Source: Nereocystis luetkeana
Taxonomy: Eukaryota; Sar; Phaeophyceae; Laminariales; Laminariaceae
Length of the DNA: 64,000 bases
Direction of reading: 5' to 3'
NCBI GenBank assembly: GCA_031213475.1
Contig: JARUPZ010000009.1
Span: 6,605,601-6,669,600 of the forward strand
The translations under genes were made by a program, and so were the position numbers. Positions 36,613-48,078 of the stretch are shown here, piece by piece. The notes beneath the pieces were generated by a model. The model worked only from the letters and a program-made list of their open reading frames with translations, was not told the DNA's origin and did not search any database. Each line of letters opens with the position of its first letter. The first letter of the stretch is position 1.

Positions 36613-36966
36613 TTGTAAAAAATCCCCGGGGTGGCCAGGGGATGCCTGGATACCATCGCCTGTTTTTTTCACTTTTCCCATAATTCCCGGCGCCATGAGG
36701 CGGTCATTCGAACAAAAATGGTGCAAAACTATTTTTCGTTAATTTTAAATTCCGCGTCACTCACGCGCCACCACACTCCCCACGGCACGACGTGGACACA
36801 CCAGCAACGTTTCAGCAGCAGCTGCACCATCTACAGCGGAGGCAAAAAGCCGAACACCACGCAACAGTGATGAAAACCACTGGGAGACACCCCTCTTCAA
36901 GTACAAGTACAGCAGTACCCCGCCGCGCCCCCCCCCTCCAACGGTGCCCCCCCCTCTCCCACGGTT

Positions 36967-38235
36967 TCACGAGTGAACCGCAATCCACACTTCGTCACTG
37001 CACGGGAGGGCACGCGAAATCGACGCCCCGCGGCGTGCGCTCGTCTCCTTGTGGAGGTGGGGCAACTTCAAGGTGTTGTCGCCTTTGGAGATCGTCATCT
37101 GCTCGAGGACGGCCTGGTAGGTCGTCCAGACCCTGCCAAAGGTGGCAGAGTCCTGCGCGTCGAACACCCTCTTCACCTCGACGATGAGCTCGTCCACCCT
37201 GTTGAGCGTAGTCCTGTCCTGGAGGGACTGGATCGAGTTGAAGAAGCCCAGGTTCAGGATGTTGGTGTCGGAGGCTACTTTCTAGGCTGTTTGAGGAGCC
37301 TGATGTCCCACCCAGCAGCTGTACCCGCAGCCACGATGTCCGGGTCATCGCCGATGTTGTGGGCCGGAGCATTGTCCTGCTGGACGATTACGCTTCCGGG
37401 CGGGGACGGCCACATGGCCTTGATGGCGGGGAAGACATAGTTCAGCATCTTCTCCTTGTAGACCTCCTTGTTCACCTCCATCATCTGCGTCACCATCGTA
37501 CCCGCAGCCCTGTGCCTGCTGTTTTGTTGGGCCTGCACCTGCCTGGTGAACGGGAAGATGCCGAACTTCCCACTGAAGTTGCGGTTGTTGTGGGCGCCCG
37601 ACGACTGCCAGGAACACCACCTTCTCAATGTGTGACTTGTGCTGAAGTTTGTGCACGGGCGGGTCTTCGCCGTCAGCCAGGATGTACCTCTGGCCCTGCT
37701 TCGGGATGGAAAACCACTTATCATCCACCATGACCACGTTGCCCATCGTATCGAAAGTCCGGGTGCCACCATGACAGTCGCGCACCCAACGCAGCGCCCA
37801 AGCCAACCTCCGAGATTTGGCCTGTTCCGTGAGGCCGGGCTCGACGAAGCGAGACGAAGCACGCATCCCAAGCCTCTTGAGATTTTTGCAGAGCTTTGAT
37901 TGGTGGATGCCCAGTTGTTACGCAGCAGCGCGTTGGGTGGTGCGGTTCTTCAGAGGCACCTCCAGCAGTGCCTCGTTCATCTTCGCAATGTCGATGCCCT
38001 TTCGACCAGATCGGCCATGACGCTTGTTGTGCACGTCGATGTCGGCCACACCATCAGCCTTCTGCAGCTGCTAGCGTTTCCACACCCCCGAAACTTGCTT
38101 CACCAAGCACGCATAGGCCTGTGCAGCATGTTTGATAGCGCCATGCTAAAGTTTGCCGTTTAGGCTGCCTGCGAGAAGGTCCTCGATCAATCGATGCCTC
38201 TGATGTTTGGGCAGATTGTTTCGGGAGACCTTCTC
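36967..38235 (-). pseudogene. Dead Tc1/mariner-like transposase
   Basis: Read on the minus strand, all parts of a mariner-type transposase are present but in several frames. The N-terminal helix-turn-helix includes LPKHQRHRLIEDLL (about 38210) and GAIKHAAQ (about 38140). VVMVDDKWFSIP follows at 37715-37730 with the first catalytic Asp. Then come GTMVTQMMEVNKE..Y, VQQDNAPAH at 37360-37390 (second Asp) and SDTNILNLGFF at 37244-37272 (third Asp). It ends with a GDNTLKLPHLHKE tail. Breaks: TAG at 38146-38148, TAG at 38071-38073, TAA at 37918-37920, a frame change near 37590, and a stop plus frame change near 37280. The closest relatives I can recall are stramenopile mariner-like elements. No terminal inverted repeats or TA duplications were found with confidence. 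Confidence 0.85.
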
Positions 38236-39213
38236 GCGAGCACTTGCTGAAGGTAGCATCGAGATCAGAATATGCCAAGGCCTTTACCCGGTGGCTGCCG
38301 CGCGGGAGATCAGACTGCTGGTTGGTGGGGTGGCAGGAGAGAGGGCCAAACTTTGTGATTTTCGAAAACACCTCGAGTTCCACTGATAATGACGAATCCG
38401 ATGTGAAAAACGGAGTTGTAAAAACCGTAAAACAGCACAAGTTACGCCGCAAAACGTCCAAATCGGCCCTATATTTTGCGTGCCATTGGTAGTCCGCCGA
38501 AATTGCTACGTGCTACGGTGTACGCAAAGGACAGGTGACCCTTAGATCACCGCAGAAGTTTGCGTAACGGTTCCGCGTCATTGCCTCAATAAGGCTATAA
38601 ATACCTGCATATCGGTAGGGAGGTGGCGAGGACGGTCATGGACGTCCCGGACGCGTCAGTGGGTGTAACGGGGATTAGAGGCACCTGATGCGAACCTATG
38701 GCAAATATGCCTACACATGTTATTTGTTTTCTACTACTGTACGATTGTTGTCCAACAAGGGTGCGATCTGCCTCTCTGACGACGCAGATGCTTGTCATCC
38801 TCGCAAAATAGTGAGGTTGAATGGGTAATGGTCATCCCCGCTGAACGGGGACACTGGAGGGGTTAATAAGGCCGTGCTAGAATGCCTCTCGAAAAAAAAA
38901 ACAACTACTAAACCCAAGTGAAACTCCCATTGTTTTCGTCTGTAGCTTGTATGTGCTCAATCGCGCGTATGGTGTTTGAGCGAGGCGACGGTTCAATGCA
39001 TCGACGTTTTTTCACGTATACACGGGCCTTGCGTATACTCCTAAGTCGTCGGTTGTGCAGTCGGGCATTGACTTCGTGGCCGTCGAGTTATTTTGACAGA
39101 TATGTACGTGTTCTATTACATATATGCTACGTAGAAGCTGTAGACTGCTTGGGCCTCCTCACAGCGGTCAACTAGGTAAAAACCAAAACATAGTTGGCTA
39201 TTAAATCGTATGT
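38236..39213. other. Spacer upstream of the PC-esterase pseudogene
   Basis: GCGAGAAGGTC at about 38170 and GACCTTCTCGCG at about 38229 form a short inverted repeat across the transposase N-terminus. Beyond it I see no recognised gene. An 85-codon frame (38918-39175) is unassigned. Confidence 0.4.
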
Positions 39214-39946
39214 TTGGAAGTTTCGAGCCATCGATCGGATGTTCATGCGGTCATGCGGCAACAACCGCGATCTGCCCTCTATACCCCCTGGCCTCCTAGT
39301 GGTTGTCTTGCGCTTATACCGGATGAGGCGTCTCGACATATCGATGGTCCAAACGGTACGTTACGGCCTACAATATTTCGATATTTCTCAACGTTCGACT
39401 CAATTGCGATACAGATGTGTTCCCAAAAGCGAAAATACGGCCCACGATTTCCCCCACCCTTGCCTAGGTGTGACGACGACAAGAGCGAATACGTCTTTGA
39501 AAATGGAGCGGTTTTGGACTTCACCTATTCGGGCTCACACGTCAAAACATTTCAGGATGCGGCAAGCGACCACGGTGCGAAGCCACCGTCCTCATACGAC
39601 GCCGTGTATATGAACGCAGGAACTAAGATAACATTGACAACCGAGGAGGCAATCGCGTTAGCCATCCACGCTCCAGGAGAAGGAACTCCTTTCTTTTATC
39701 TCAGCACCTACGACAGGGGTGGGTCGTGCCTCAGAAAGGAGCCTGGACCAAAGCACACGCTTCTTCGGGTCTGGGGCGAGACACGTAGACATCCACTCGA
39801 TGGTGCGGGCCACGGAAGCGTGGACGAGAGGTGCTGTTGAAGGGATCAACGATCCTCACTTCCGCTTGCCGGGTGCGACGAACTAGATTGCCGTTTTGCT
39901 ATTAAAGATGATATGGGCGGTATACGAAGAGATCAAGGGTATGTAA
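39214..39946 (+). pseudogene. Decayed PC-esterase / SGNH-hydrolase-like domain
   Basis: SGNH (PC-esterase, Pmr5/Cas1p type) enzymes acylate or deacylate polysaccharides or glycans in the secretory pathway. The plus-strand frame shows the family's blocks in order. IPDEASRH at 39316-39339 stands where GDSxSRH is expected, so the Gly and the catalytic Ser are lost. YDAVYMNAG near 39595 is block III-like. TPFFYLSTYDRGG lies near 39690. After a frame change near 39830 comes INDPHFRLPG at 39845-39874, the Asp/His dyad block, followed by IAVLLLKMIW and a TAA at 39944-39946. A TAG at 39884 interrupts the last block. Codon use still looks protein-like, so decay is probably not ancient. The N-terminal limit and any upstream exons are unclear. 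Confidence 0.55.
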
Positions 39947-41042
39947 TGAGGGCCGCCAAGTTATCAGCAATTTGTGCCCAGTCGAATATGGGTGGGATGT
40001 GTATTGACGTGTTTAGAAAACGGATCGTCTAGGCATGATCACTCGGATTCAATGCCACGGCGCATGTGATATTCGAGCAGTGAGACCTGTATACAGGACT
40101 CTGAGGGACGCAATACCAGAAATCGGGCACGTACGAGAATATGCGGAACAACACGGGTTGTCAGCATGATAGGTGTGTACGAAGTTGTGGTACAGCAGAC
40201 GGGTTGATCATTGATGTGCTTTTTGAAGAAACGTTTTCAATTACCGACAGCCTGTTGTGTGACAAGTTTCACCTACAAATCGAGGGATTTGTTGGCTGGC
40301 CATAGTGTCCGCACCGTTACTCGTTGTTTATATATATATATATATATGTTGGGTGTTCCTGGGACGGGGAAACGGGCATCATAGATCGATTTGTCCCTGT
40401 CCTTCTCGCTCTTGTCGATGCCCTCACAGTTCGTCCGTCTGATCCCCAGGTAAAAGCCAAATCTACCTGGTCGGTAGAAACTCTGCTTACTCCGACGCGG
40501 TATTGTAGGGATGCTACGCTGGTCAAATTAATAGGGCCATGCAACACTTGCGTACCCCCTTTCCCGACCCCGACCCCCATCATGACAAATAAGGTACATT
40601 ACTATGACATGTATCGAAAAAAAATGGATACGAAAAATGTCTTACAGACTTCACCCACCCCCTTGGCAGCCCACCAATGAGTCCCGTTTGTACTAAAAAA
40701 TCTAACAATAAGGAGCATGGCAGATATGAAAAGCAAAATTAAAACCGTCACACCTCAAGCCGCTGAACAGAGCACAAAGGCTGGCGGACAACCGTTGCTG
40801 ATACATCTCTTTCCCAGTAGAAAACACCTTTTCCGTGTCTAGGTTTCGTCTACGGGGAGTCGGGTGCTTCCTGACCTCTATCGGACGTCGACATTATCCA
40901 ACGAAAGAGGAATCTCGAACGGTGAATCAAATGGACACCAGGATACTAACACGTTTAAAATTTCGGTACCGTCAGCCTAGCAAGGTTGATGTTGGGCTAC
41001 CGCTCACGGGTCTAACGGCGGGTTTGGCTTCGGACACCAACC
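39947..41042. other. No recognised gene; spacer
   Basis: A (TA)9 microsatellite lies at 40329-40346. TACCTGGTC, one base off the window's palindrome, lies at 40473. A 118-codon plus-strand frame (40324-40680) starts in the TA repeat and is probably chance. Confidence 0.4.
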
Positions 41043-41363
41043 TTGGTCATGCTAGGCACCTGGACGATTGGAGTCGTGCGGGGTGTGAGTGAGCTCCGTA
41101 TGCTCGAAAGTCTCGATCGCACATCGGCAGTGTTTGCAGACAAAAACTGGGTCAAACGGAGCCAGGCCCAACGCATCGAACAGGCAGATGTCTTCACAAA
41201 CGTGGCCGACGACGCCGCATCTTTCAGGGTACAGGCAACGTTCAAGACGATTGGTGCCAAACGACAAACCCTAGCCCGCGTCCGAGGGTATGGCTCGGGA
41301 AAATCCTTGATAAATGCGTTGGCAAGGGCGCTCAGAGCTGCTTGCTTGAGAGCCAGCTGTTAG
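41043..41363 (+). CDS. Coding-like exon, weak dsRNA-binding-domain resemblance, cut by a MITE
   Basis: The frame encodes about 106 residues with mixed charge and protein-like codons. The last 45 residues (FRVQATFKTIG, then GYGSGKSLINALARAL) loosely fit the second half of a double-stranded RNA-binding domain: a strand ending in Gly, a G-x-G-x-S turn, then an Ala-rich helix. The true start is not known and an upstream splice acceptor is possible. The stop codon TAG (41361-41363) is formed at the first bases of the MITE that follows, so the original gene probably continued. An overlapping minus-strand frame is Cys-rich and could be the alternative reading. Confidence 0.3.
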   Translation: MVMLGTWTIGVVRGVSELRMLESLDRTSAVFADKNWVKRSQAQRIEQADVFTNVADDAASFRVQATFKTIGAKRQTLARVRGYGSGKSLINALARALRAACLRASC

Positions 41364-41592
41364 GCGTTCTTACGATAGAGGTTCCTTTTTTCTGAGGCTC
41401 TCAACTTAAGGAGCTCCACCCCTCACCCAAACCCTGGCTTGAGCTGAAAGCAAATTGCATCCCGAAGAATAACCCCATAGCCCGAGTAGACTAAAATATC
41501 AAGTTTCGATACATGATTGGCGTTTCGACGATTCTGGGTTAAAGAGCCCCGTCCTTCAGAGGCATCTAAGCGGAAATGTGCTACCCGTAATG
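41362..41592 (-). mobile_element. MITE family A, copy 4
   Basis: Reverse orientation. It starts with AGGCGTTCTTACGATAGAGGTTCC (family terminal repeat), then TGAGGCTCTCAACTTAAGGAGCTCC, TTGAGCTGAAAGCAAATTGCATCCCGA and CGACGATTCTGGGTTAAAGAGCCCCGTC. It ends in GCGGAAATGTGCTACC without a clear outer terminal repeat. Its left border coincides with the stop codon of the coding-like frame at 41043-41363. Confidence 0.75.
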
Positions 41593-41921
41593 TAAAACTC
41601 GTCTGTTGCTGCGAGTTTGGCTCAACGTTCGCCATTTCAGTGGTTTCCGCTCTACGTGAAACCTGTGGCTTTCAAACGTATCAAGATCAGACGCATATGT
41701 CATTGCGGTGATGCCCGTGCCAGTATTTTGTCACGTGGCGACCCGTAGCTCCCGATCACCGTCCTGACAATGCTTCACCCCGGGGTGGGCACTGACCGTA
41801 GACTGGAGCCGTTTTATATTTCGTGTAGCCAAGTAGACGTTGCGTTGATCGTTTCTGCTGACCCGCAACAGCCTCACAAAAAAATGAACTCTCATGAAAT
41901 TTACAACGAAACTACAAAATA

Positions 41922-41955
41922 GCGGAAATAATGTGCTTCATCTATCTTAGAACAG
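41922..41955. mobile_element. MITE family A, solo end
   Basis: AATAGCGGAAATAATGTGCTTCATC, then TATCTTAGAAC, matches the family end GCGGAAATGTGCTACCTCTATCGTAGAAC. It may be the displaced right end of the copy at 41.4 kb or a separate relic. Confidence 0.5.
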
Positions 41956-43085
41956 GTCAGAAACCAATTGAACTCCATATCCTGACGAAACGAAAACACT
42001 CTCTAAGGAAAAAAGACATGAAGAAGACGTTTTGAGCTTAAACCGCTGGAGCTGATATTATACCACAAGAAGGGTTCAATTCACGACGATACGACGTCTG
42101 TAAATACCTGCTGTACGTAGTCCGTTAAGTAGTTCAATATCGCCTGAAGCCAATGAGAAAGCGTTGTCTAGCCGAAGCCCTCTGATGCAACAAGCTCGGA
42201 GCGAAACAGTGATCGCCCCCCCTCCACCCGATTAACACAGCGAAAAGTAGCCAAGAAGGACATGTAATAATCACGAGGGAGGTATGATATACCCACCAAA
42301 CAACACTATTTCTCCCCAACAACGCCGACAAGTATCCAAGAAACAGCACAGCCGGAACGGACCGAAGTCTCGTACTCCTTACTGCCTCAGATGAATACCT
42401 TCAAACTGCATCAGGAACCTCACGTACTATTCAGTGCACCGCCCAATTCGTTCAAAACTCGACAATGTCATCGATGCATTCTAGTGGCTTCGGTGTGATG
42501 GACTAACGTTCAATCGGTTGTGTTGGCATCTGATCGGGTAAATTCGTGATTTTCTATGTTGAACGCGACGTCGTTAACACCTGCGTATGCTTCACAGCCG
42601 TTTACGTCGTACAGTAATCGTGCATCGCTTCAGATGCCGGAGGAAATACTCTCCTCGGTCCGTGGGGCACGTGAAGGCCCCACCTCGTGTGATCATGAGT
42701 CGGGGTTGATGCGATTGGACTCAACACAAAGAAAGAATGACGCAGGTGTAGGAACGGTCAGGAGTTCAGCCGAAACTGCTGGTATCGCAGGTGTCCAGTT
42801 CACTCGGTCGGCGGATTCGTCTAAAAAAAAGAGCCGTGACGTTAGGGCAAGTCTTAGGTGAACCTTTACCTGTCAACGGGGTGAACCGCGATAGATTTTA
42901 ACCTGGGCTGAACATTGGGGTAGCTTTACCTCATGGATGGCGTTTAAAGATGGGGGATAAAAGCGTCCGAATTTTTCGAAACATTCAGCATACGCATGCT
43001 CTTGGCGACCAGAGTATGGAACGGTGCTTTGCGTGACGTACCACGGGTGCGGTTGGAAGAGTCGGCGGCGTATCCCATCCTTGAC
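41956..43085. other. No recognised gene; spacer
   Basis: A 101-codon plus-strand frame (42556-42861) has Ser/Thr-rich composition and no family match. Nothing else stands out. Confidence 0.4.
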
Positions 43086-43272
43086 ACGTTCTACGATAGA
43101 GGTAGCACTTTTCCGCTCAAATGGTTTCTGCATGAAGGGGTTCTTCAACCCAAAAAATCGTCGGAATGTCTATCTTGTTTTGAACAATTACCTTTTCGTA
43201 TACTCGGGCCATTGGAGTATTCATCGGGATTAAATTTGATTTTTGCTCAAGACGGTTTTCGGGCGAGTAAGC
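43086..43272 (+). mobile_element. MITE family A, copy 5 (3' truncated)
   Basis: Forward copy starting ACGTTCTACGATAGAGGTAGCAC, then TTTTCCGCTCAAATG, GGGGTTCTTCAACCC, AAAAAATCGTCGGAATG, TCTTGTTTTGAACAAT, CGGGCCATTGGAGTATTCATCGG and GCTCAAGACGGTTTTCGGG. The family's last 50 bases, including GGAGCTCC and the right terminal repeat, are missing. Confidence 0.75.
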
Positions 43273-45798
43273 TCACGACATTGTTTAGTTTCCCTGCTGG
43301 GGAGTACAACCTGAATAGCCAGACGTCCACAGACCATTTGTGCTGCTGTTGGGAGTCCCCATTGTAGTTGCAACAACGAGTTTGCGCCTGCCTTGCGAGT
43401 GGGTCTATACCTCACTCAACAAAAAACGAAAAAAACAATCGGCAAACGCAAGGGGATACAAAACAATATCATGGCGATGCTTGTCGCAACCAAGGTTAGG
43501 GACCGCGACGAATTTAGAGCAGTCACCTGGTCGAGTACGGTTCGCCGGCTGAAACGATAATACAGCGTAGCGACCATGCTACTGCAGTATGCCAATCAGG
43601 TGCTATGCTTAAAATCAAGTGAAATGTGACAAATATTTGGATGGTACCTGATTTGGCGCTATGTCTCGCAACCTGCTCGGCTGGCACAACCGGGGCTCCA
43701 GCGTCGAGCTTGGTGAAACGGGACGGGGTTGTGTAATGTTACCCGGTAGCGTTGTGGGTCGAACGAATTCATATCATCCACGTGCAAAGACCCCAGCTAC
43801 GATTGAGGCATCATTTCAGTCGTCGAAAAAAAGTCTGACTGCGGGGGCCCCATGAGGGCACTGGCCAACTACTTGGCACCAATTTCGCGGCCACAATTGT
43901 TTTCGCTACATGCTTCGTTGTCCACCTGGTCTTTGAGAGTGTGACACAAACACTTTGTTTTGAGCTAGAGGGCGCCACCTAAGAAGATCCCATGGAAACA
44001 ATTGGAGATACGCTCATCCTACAACACGTCATCACCTTATTATGGGATCGACAACGTCGAGGCCGGAACGTACCTCCTTAGGGGAATATGTCCTATTGGC
44101 CGCGCGTTGCGTTGACCGTGTGCGCTGCACGGCCGCGTTGTCGGTTAGACCAACTTTCAACGGGGGGGCAACGTATTTTTTCAGCCCTGTGATTGCTGTG
44201 TTGGTCCGTCTCACGTTTATAGCTCTTGAGGTAATTTTCTCAACTTCTGCCTTGGAGCGTTGTCGCATGTGAATTATAAGCAGCCACAGACAGAGACCCC
44301 TGCAGACACACGATATACCCGTAGGGTAAGCCCGAATAATTCAGCTGTCATACTACTTTACGAGAAGCGAAAATGATGTGGTGGATTGAGAGACTAGACG
44401 TCGCTAACAACAAAACAATTCAAACATGCACCTTTTCAAGCGCGGAGATGTGTCTCCCCGACCTCTCGTCGGAATCAAGCGCGTTGCGCTATGTAGTACA
44501 TTCGTCAAAGCAGACCACAGATGAAACGTACACGTGTTCCGCGAACCTTGGTGGCTTATGAGACCCGCGCGCCTCGATACGGGATGCAGTACTTTGTCTT
44601 CACGTCTCTGCTTCTCTCCCACCACATACTTTCCTCTACAAGTCGAGCTCTGGAAGCTTTTAATGCTCGCTTTTCCGTGGCCCCCAAAGCCTGCTTTTGA
44701 GCGGTCTGGTACGTGGGTGGCAATGTGTTAGTTTGTCGAGATGCAGATACTCTGTTTCTAAAGCCCAGCTGGAAAAGGTGCCGGGAAAAGGTGCCGGGAA
44801 AACCACAAGCATGATACGGCACAAAATAAAAAAATGTAAGCCGATGAAAAGACCCTATTTCCTCCGCAAATAAAAGCAAAACCGATCGGTAGTCCAAGCG
44901 AAATCGGGCAGTTACATGGAGTGGTTCCCTAGTCATATATATACAATTGGGCAGGACTTAGCTGCGCCTAATGCAGCAGGTGACAGTGTTATGGTTCGCC
45001 TCGACGAGGTTCAGTGCAAGCGTGGAATCGAGGATATATCCGTATGCAAATGGCCTCGCAGGTTACAGACTGTACACCAAGAACGCAGGACTTATCTCCA
45101 AGTAGCCCGACAGGTTTTAATGATAGCAACACTTCGTCTGGCCTGCCGGCCTTTTCCGAAGCAGATTGTACGGTGTCCGAGGACAGGGGAAACGGTGAAC
45201 GTGATGCGTCTGCGAGGTCCGGAGGAAGAACGCAGGACTTCACCGGTCCTCTTTGACGCAGAAACCTTCCTGGGAAAGAGTGGGCGTGATGTCGCCACTA
45301 CTGTAGGCGTCGGGTTCGTCACGCAGGTTTTTGATCACCCTGATTATTTTTCTTCCCGGCGTTGTCTCTCATTTATAGAGCAACTCCTCCACTTCGTGCG
45401 ATACCCATGTTTCATATTCTATATTGCAGCAACTTTTCCTTGTCGTGCAGTCCCCAATAGTCTTGCATGTGTATTTAGTCAACTAGCTCTTTCTCTCGTT
45501 TGCGTTTTCCTTCTTACTGCATACAGCTACCATAAACATCGATTTACATAGCTATTTCTACCAAATACGAATATACTATTGCCGGGCACTCGGAGGAACC
45601 CGGAATAGGCACTAAGAATTCGGTGATAAAAAAATCGAACGGTTAAGGTGCTCATGTACAGGATGTGGTGGTACGATGAGCGTTTTGACTACATAATAAT
45701 AATATGCATTCAGTCGAACGGGAGCCTCGTTGCGATGCATCAGAGTTGACTGTTTTGGTGTGTACGTGACGGACTTGTTCGAATCAGGTCTCACTCAC
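43273..45798. other. No recognised gene; spacer
   Basis: A 211-codon plus-strand frame (44916-45551) is the second longest in the window, but its reading resembles no family and a competing frame overlaps it. I treat it as unproven. A short frame at 44042-44272 begins MGSTTSR and ends hydrophobic, also unassigned. A 14-bp duplication (GGAAAAGGTGCCGG) lies near 44771-44800. Confidence 0.35.
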
Positions 45799-46077
45799 TT
45801 CTGCAGCAATACTGCCCCTGGTTGAGTTAGACCGACTGCCCGTGGGATTTCTCCTCCCTGACAAGCTTTCTGCTAACGGTTTTGCCATGCTGGCGCATCT
45901 GAGGTGCAAATGCACCCTACTCTTTCTGGGCGGACCTGTCTGGTGAGGTGTGGTCTGGCTACCATCTACACAGCCAGGTGAGGCATTCACGACGGCTGTG
46001 CCAATCATGATTCGTCTATAGTTTTTTTTTGTGTCCGACACGTCCTGGTCACCATCTCCGTCCCGGCTACCCCACAT
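45799..46077 (-). CDS. Possible first exon of an unknown gene
   Basis: The minus-strand frame begins with an ATG at 46077 and runs about 93 codons with even, protein-like codon use: an acidic DGDGDQD start, a Pro/Thr middle and a Ser/Arg-rich end. It then meets GAAGTGAGTGAG, a consensus 5' splice donor (GTGAGT at 45798-45793), just before the frame closes. The same arrangement is seen at the 13.0-13.6 kb gene. I recognise no domain and no acceptor can be fixed. Confidence 0.25.
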
Positions 46078-47189
46078 GATATTGTGATGGTATATTCAGC
46101 TTATGGGTACGTATTGGATCCAAACAAGATCTAGACTGTAATTGGAACCAAAATATGTTCGTCACAAAGAAAGTATTGGTGTGCAACTGACTACAACGGA
46201 ATAGTTTGATCGTACGTCGCTTACTCGTTCAGGATTTACGCGTGGAGTGATATCTCACACACTACTAGCACACTTGCAGAATGCTGGGTAGGTTGTCGTA
46301 TGCGGTTTGGTGTACTGTAGAAACGACAGCCAAGTAAGAAACGAACGGTGTGTTTAACGTACGTGCGACGCACAGTTGATGTGCCCGTACGTACAAAAAA
46401 TATCGCACAAGACCTATCACGGTTGTTGCGTTAACACACGTATTCTGTCGGGCGTGGTGTCGGGGATGAGATCATTAAGAGCATCACCAGAACTTGAGCG
46501 TTTGCACCCTCACTTGATCACTTTGCATTTGAATTGGCAACAAATCCTCGAGACAAACTGACGGCGAATCGAATAACTGTTTTTTTTTTTATAAATACGG
46601 AGTCGCAGGAAGTTTGGCATGACGACGAGATTTTACCGTCGGATATGGTTGTCGAAATCCCGTGATAAAAGTCCCGTCGTCCTTCCACCCTTCCCACTTC
46701 GCACAAAACATCAACACCGTAATTGCATTCGTCGTGTATTTGTTTTCGGCATGGTGCCCTGTTCTTGTTTTCTCCTCGTTCCCCAATATGTTATGATTGA
46801 TTCACCGCGAATCCACAGTCCGCGGGATAAACTCCGAGGAAGGCCCTATTTTGGCGACATATTCGTACTGCTTTTCGAAAACAAAAATCAGAAAAACGAC
46901 AACTTCTGTACTCGCGATGGTGTGCGCGACGATGGTGGGTCTCCGTCTGCCGCCCTGTTTCCGTTGACAATGGCATTCTCATTATTCTAACCAATTCAGC
47001 CTTCTCCTTCGTAGATGCTTCCGATGCAACCCCATCCAGTCGGTTCCCATTCGCGATAGTCCGGAAACCCGAATGCTCCTCGTACTTGCGGTTCTGATCT
47101 AAAACCTAAACAGATAGGGCATTGGAAGTTCAATCCGTCTCTTTTCCTCTTTTTATCGCTCTCTCTCTCTTCGTCAGTCGGCGAACCCA
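46078..47189. other. No recognised gene; spacer
   Basis: Frames of 60-120 codons overlap on both strands without a recognisable product. An A/T homopolymer lies near 46580-46590. No repeat family seen. Confidence 0.4.
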
Positions 47190-47400
47190 GCCTTTACTTG
47201 ACGCAGTTAGACTGCGCCGTCGTTTACCCTGAGGTGGCGTCTGCCTCCAAGCACGCCATCTCGATTAAGCATTGCTTCTTTGCCGCTGCTGCCTAAAACA
47301 TATCCGCGAACAGTAGGTGTCCGTCCTTGACGCACAACGTACGGCCCAACTATACAGCTACAAACAAGCTTAGAGGCGACACGCAGGAGGGTAAATGGTA
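47190..47400. repeat. Dispersed repeat family D, copy 1
   Basis: About 200 bases match 63600-63800 in the same orientation. Shared words include GTTAGACTG(C/T)GCCG, CTGCCTCC, GATTAAGCATTGCTTC against GATTGAGCATTGCTGC, TGCTGCCT, TGACGCAC-ACGTACG and the trailing GGGTAAA. Identity is moderate, with indels. Both copies are open on the minus strand with a shared SYVVRQ/PYVVRQ-like start, so the family may be a fragment of a longer element with coding capacity. Confidence 0.6.
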
Positions 47401-47672
47401 TCACCCGTCGATGGGCGAGTCAGGCCCTACATCCGCCAGAACGATCTACCCCACTCATAGCTCGACCTACCGAGTCAGCGAGGGAAAACGGAAATACAAC
47501 ATACATACTACGTATCAGGTATATAGGAGTGATACCCGTAGGTTGTTGTTAGTGGCGGTGTTGTTCTCCAGCAAACAAATGCCCAATATATTGATTCCGT
47601 GGCCCCACAACAGGCTTGAAAAACTGGAACGGTAGATGAACATAGGAACCTTTTCACCAGGTGTATTCTAAC

Positions 47673-48078
47673 AGAGAACGCAGAAAACACAAAATAGAAG
47701 ACAGACTCAGAAAGGCTACATGGGTGAAGGACCTGGTACACCTCAAACTCCAGAATTCAAAATCCATGTACGATTTGCAACCAACTTCAAGAGGGCCTCA
47801 TACGAAACACAAACGAAGCTGAAAATAATGGACCACCTTACAGATATATTTTCCCTGAGCGTGCTTAGTTGCCCACTCTCTGGCATGTCAGAGCACCCGC
47901 GTGGACGCCGCTCCATACTGTTACAAGCCGGTGAGCGCTTTTTTTTTCACTTTTCCTTTCTTGACTGTTTCCTTTCTTTTTGTTTTCAGAATTGTTCTGT
48001 GTTCATGCATGTACCAGATCACGTAACCCCGGGCGAGCCAGGCCCCCCTCACCGACTCTTTCAATTGGGGGCGGGTAA
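47673..48078 (+). CDS. Candidate two-exon gene with a 59-bp intron
   Basis: An open frame from 47673 (first ATG at 47720) reads like protein (FKIHVRFATNFKRASYET). It reaches CCG-GTGAGC at 47930/47931, followed by an almost pure pyrimidine tract and TTTTGTTTTCAG ending at 47989. These are textbook intron features; a TTGAC branch-like site lies at about 47961. Joining 47930 to 47990 leads to a stop at 48076-48078. The unspliced frame also stays open to 48178, so expression evidence is needed. I recognise no domain. Confidence 0.3.

Noticed and set aside
44916..45551. 211-codon plus-strand frame
   Set aside because: A competing frame reads equally well over half of it, and the C-terminal part is hydrophobic from T-rich sequence. 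Kept as unproven.
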